Of a DNA stretch of 6,922 bases, positions 5,664-6,922 are shown piece after piece (positions within the stretch are counted from its first letter, which is position 1; every line of letters starts with the position of its first letter). The stretch is from NCBI GenBank assembly GCA_020851885.1, contig JADZBW010000150.1, forward strand, positions 1 to 6,922, written 5' to 3'. This DNA comes from Fimbriimonadaceae bacterium. Lineage in GTDB: Bacteria > Armatimonadota > Fimbriimonadia > Fimbriimonadales > Fimbriimonadaceae. The notes under the pieces were generated by a model, which was not told the DNA's origin, made no database searches, and was given only the letters and a program-made list of their open reading frames with translations. The translations under genes and the position numbers were made by a program.

Positions 5664-6922
5664 CTATCGTACGGAAGCGACGCCTGGCAAGATCACATCC
5701 GCGACCGCGTAGGAGCGTCGAATATCCTGCAAACACACCTTGGCACGATGGCCGATGAACTCTGCCCCATCGATCAACTCGACGAAGTAGCCACCGTCCG
5801 TCCAGCCGACGATCCGATTTACATTGTCGAAAGCCGACCGACGCACGTTGCACTCCAAGACCTGTGCCCGCCGATAGCCCATCTGCAGCCGCTCGAATTC
5901 CTCGATCGTGCCGGTCGAGATCTCGTACTCCTCGTACTCCATGTCGAAGTTGGCGCGGATGAATATCCCACGGCGCATCTCATGCTCAAGCTCTTCGACG
6001 TTCTCCCCGTCCAGTCCAATGAGAGCCTCGACCACGGCTGGATGGCACTCCACCAGGAACGCATTTCCCGCTTCGTTCATCTTGCGCCACATATCACGCT
6101 CGATCCACAGGCTAACCGTTTCCTTGCTGGAGATTCGACCCACCCCCTCGCACATTGGGCAAATCTCGGTGATTTCCTGGGTCACCGATTCACCGGTTCG
6201 CTTTCGCGTGATTTCCACCAATCCAAGCGATGAGACCCTACCTACGCGGGTACGCGCCCGGTCTTTCGTCAGGCCATCGGAAAAGTGGGTGATGATCTTC
6301 TTCTTGTCATCGGCGTTCTCCATATCGATGAAGTCGACGACGATGATGCCACCCATGTCTCGAAGCCTCAGCTGTCGCAAAGCTTCATCGGCCGCTTCCA
6401 TGTTCGCCTTGAAGATCGTCTCATTGAGCGATGTTGTGCCAACCTGTTTGCCGGTATTAACGTCGATCGCGGTGAGGGCTTCCATCTCATCGATGACCAA
6501 CGATCCGCCGGACCGCAGCGGCACCTTGTGTTGTAGCAGCCGCTCCAGTTCCTTCTCAATGCCGAAATGGTCGAAAATCGGCTCTTCAAGATCGTAAAGA
6601 TGGATCTTCGCTCGCATCGTCGGCGCGACCATGTCTGCCATCAGGTGGACCTTTTCGTATTCGTCCGGGTCGTCGATGATCATCCCGGTGATGTCGTCCC
6701 CAAACATATCGCGAACCGTCCGGAACAGCAGCGTCTGATCCTTGTGAACGCAGGCAGGAGCTCGCAGCCGCTTGGCCGTCTTCATGACGTCTGACCATAG
6801 GCTCTGCAGGTAGGCGATGTCGGCCTTCAACTCAGCTTCGGTTCGGCCCTCGCATTCCGTACGGAGAATGAGTCCAAACCCAGAGGGAACGATCACATCA
6901 CCCAATGTGCGCAGCCGCTCTC
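5664..6922 (-). CDS. Ribonuclease E/G family endoribonuclease, C-terminal ~418 residues, 5' end beyond the window
   Basis: A cytoplasmic endoribonuclease of the RNase E/G family, acting in rRNA processing and mRNA turnover. The frame is open to the right edge and enters with ERLRTLGDVIVPSGFGLILR, typical of the segment after the S1 domain, so the S1 RNA-binding domain and true start are off the window. Counting from the first whole codon at 6920, the metal-binding catalytic aspartates are D153 in AIDVNTGK and D196 in IIVVDFIDM, equivalent to E. coli RNase E D303 and D346. The zinc-link cysteines are C254 and C257 in CPMCEGVG. Residues ~152-275 follow E. coli RNase G/E closely, including EAADEALRQLRLRDMGG. 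A tail at ~350-412 with RRSYAVADVILPG near its end looks like a TRAM domain. There is no long RNase E scaffold region, so it is closer to RNase G in layout. The TTG at 6905 is an internal leucine codon, not a start. Confidence 0.93.
   Translation of the reverse strand, partial: ERLRTLGDVIVPSGFGLILRTECEGRTEAELKADIAYLQSLWSDVMKTAKRLRAPACVHKDQTLLFRTVRDMFGDDITGMIIDDPDEYEKVHLMADMVAPTMRAKIHLYDLEEPIFDHFGIEKELERLLQHKVPLRSGGSLVIDEMEALTAIDVNTGKQVGTTSLNETIFKANMEAADEALRQLRLRDMGGIIVVDFIDMENADDKKKIITHFSDGLTKDRARTRVGRVSSLGLVEITRKRTGESVTQEITEICPMCEGVGRISSKETVSLWIERDMWRKMNEAGNAFLVECHPAVVEALIGLDGENVEELEHEMRRGIFIRANFDMEYEEYEISTGTIEEFERLQMGYRRAQVLECNVRRSAFDNVNRIVGWTDGGYFVELIDGAEFIGHRAKVCLQDIRRSYAVADVILPGVASVR

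Noticed and set aside
6903..6905. TTG at 6905 as start of the RNase E/G
   Set aside because: The frame stays open to the edge and the codons before it encode ERLRT, matching the conserved segment of full-length family members.

Overview
The window carries seven genes, all on the minus strand, tightly packed and free of RNA genes, mobile elements, long repeats or CRISPR arrays. It looks like ordinary chromosome of a free-living bacterium with moderately high GC. The gene set (RNase E/G, a fused YncE-propeller/phosphoesterase, a Gram-positive-type S51 peptidase, a free-standing DnaA domain I-like protein) recalls Armatimonadota, especially Fimbriimonadia. This placement is a guess from general resemblance, not a demonstrated assignment.

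Read in the direction of transcription (right to left), the window opens with the C-terminal part of an RNase E/G endoribonuclease that runs in from the right edge (5664-6922) and ends in what looks like a TRAM domain. After 49 bases come a small two-helix membrane protein (5126-5614) and, overlapping it by one base (TGATG), an S51 peptidase (4416-5126). After a further 61 bases a perfect TATAAT lies 8 bases before the start of a 202-residue protein resembling the N-terminal domain of DnaA (3746-4354). This overlaps by one base (TAATG) a PhnP-like metallo-beta-lactamase-fold hydrolase (2985-3746). Next come a 14-codon upstream reading frame (2923-2967), a large secreted YncE-like beta-propeller/alkaline-phosphatase-superfamily phosphoesterase (271-2916) and, 56 bases on, the first 71 codons of a spermidine synthase that leaves the window on the left (1-214).

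The spacing suggests two or three transcription units: the RNase E/G gene, possibly read through into the membrane protein/peptidase pair; that pair itself; and a unit starting at TATAAT that runs DnaA-I-like, MBL hydrolase, phosphoesterase, spermidine synthase. No obvious Rho-independent terminator lies between any of the genes. The points most worth a second look are the stand-alone DnaA domain I-like protein, the in-frame TGA that separates a basic MKKN start from the hydrophobic N-terminus of the phosphoesterase, the -10 elements placed so that two transcripts would be leaderless, and the TRAM-like tail of the RNase E/G. I did not find a clear new multi-gene defence or biosynthetic system.
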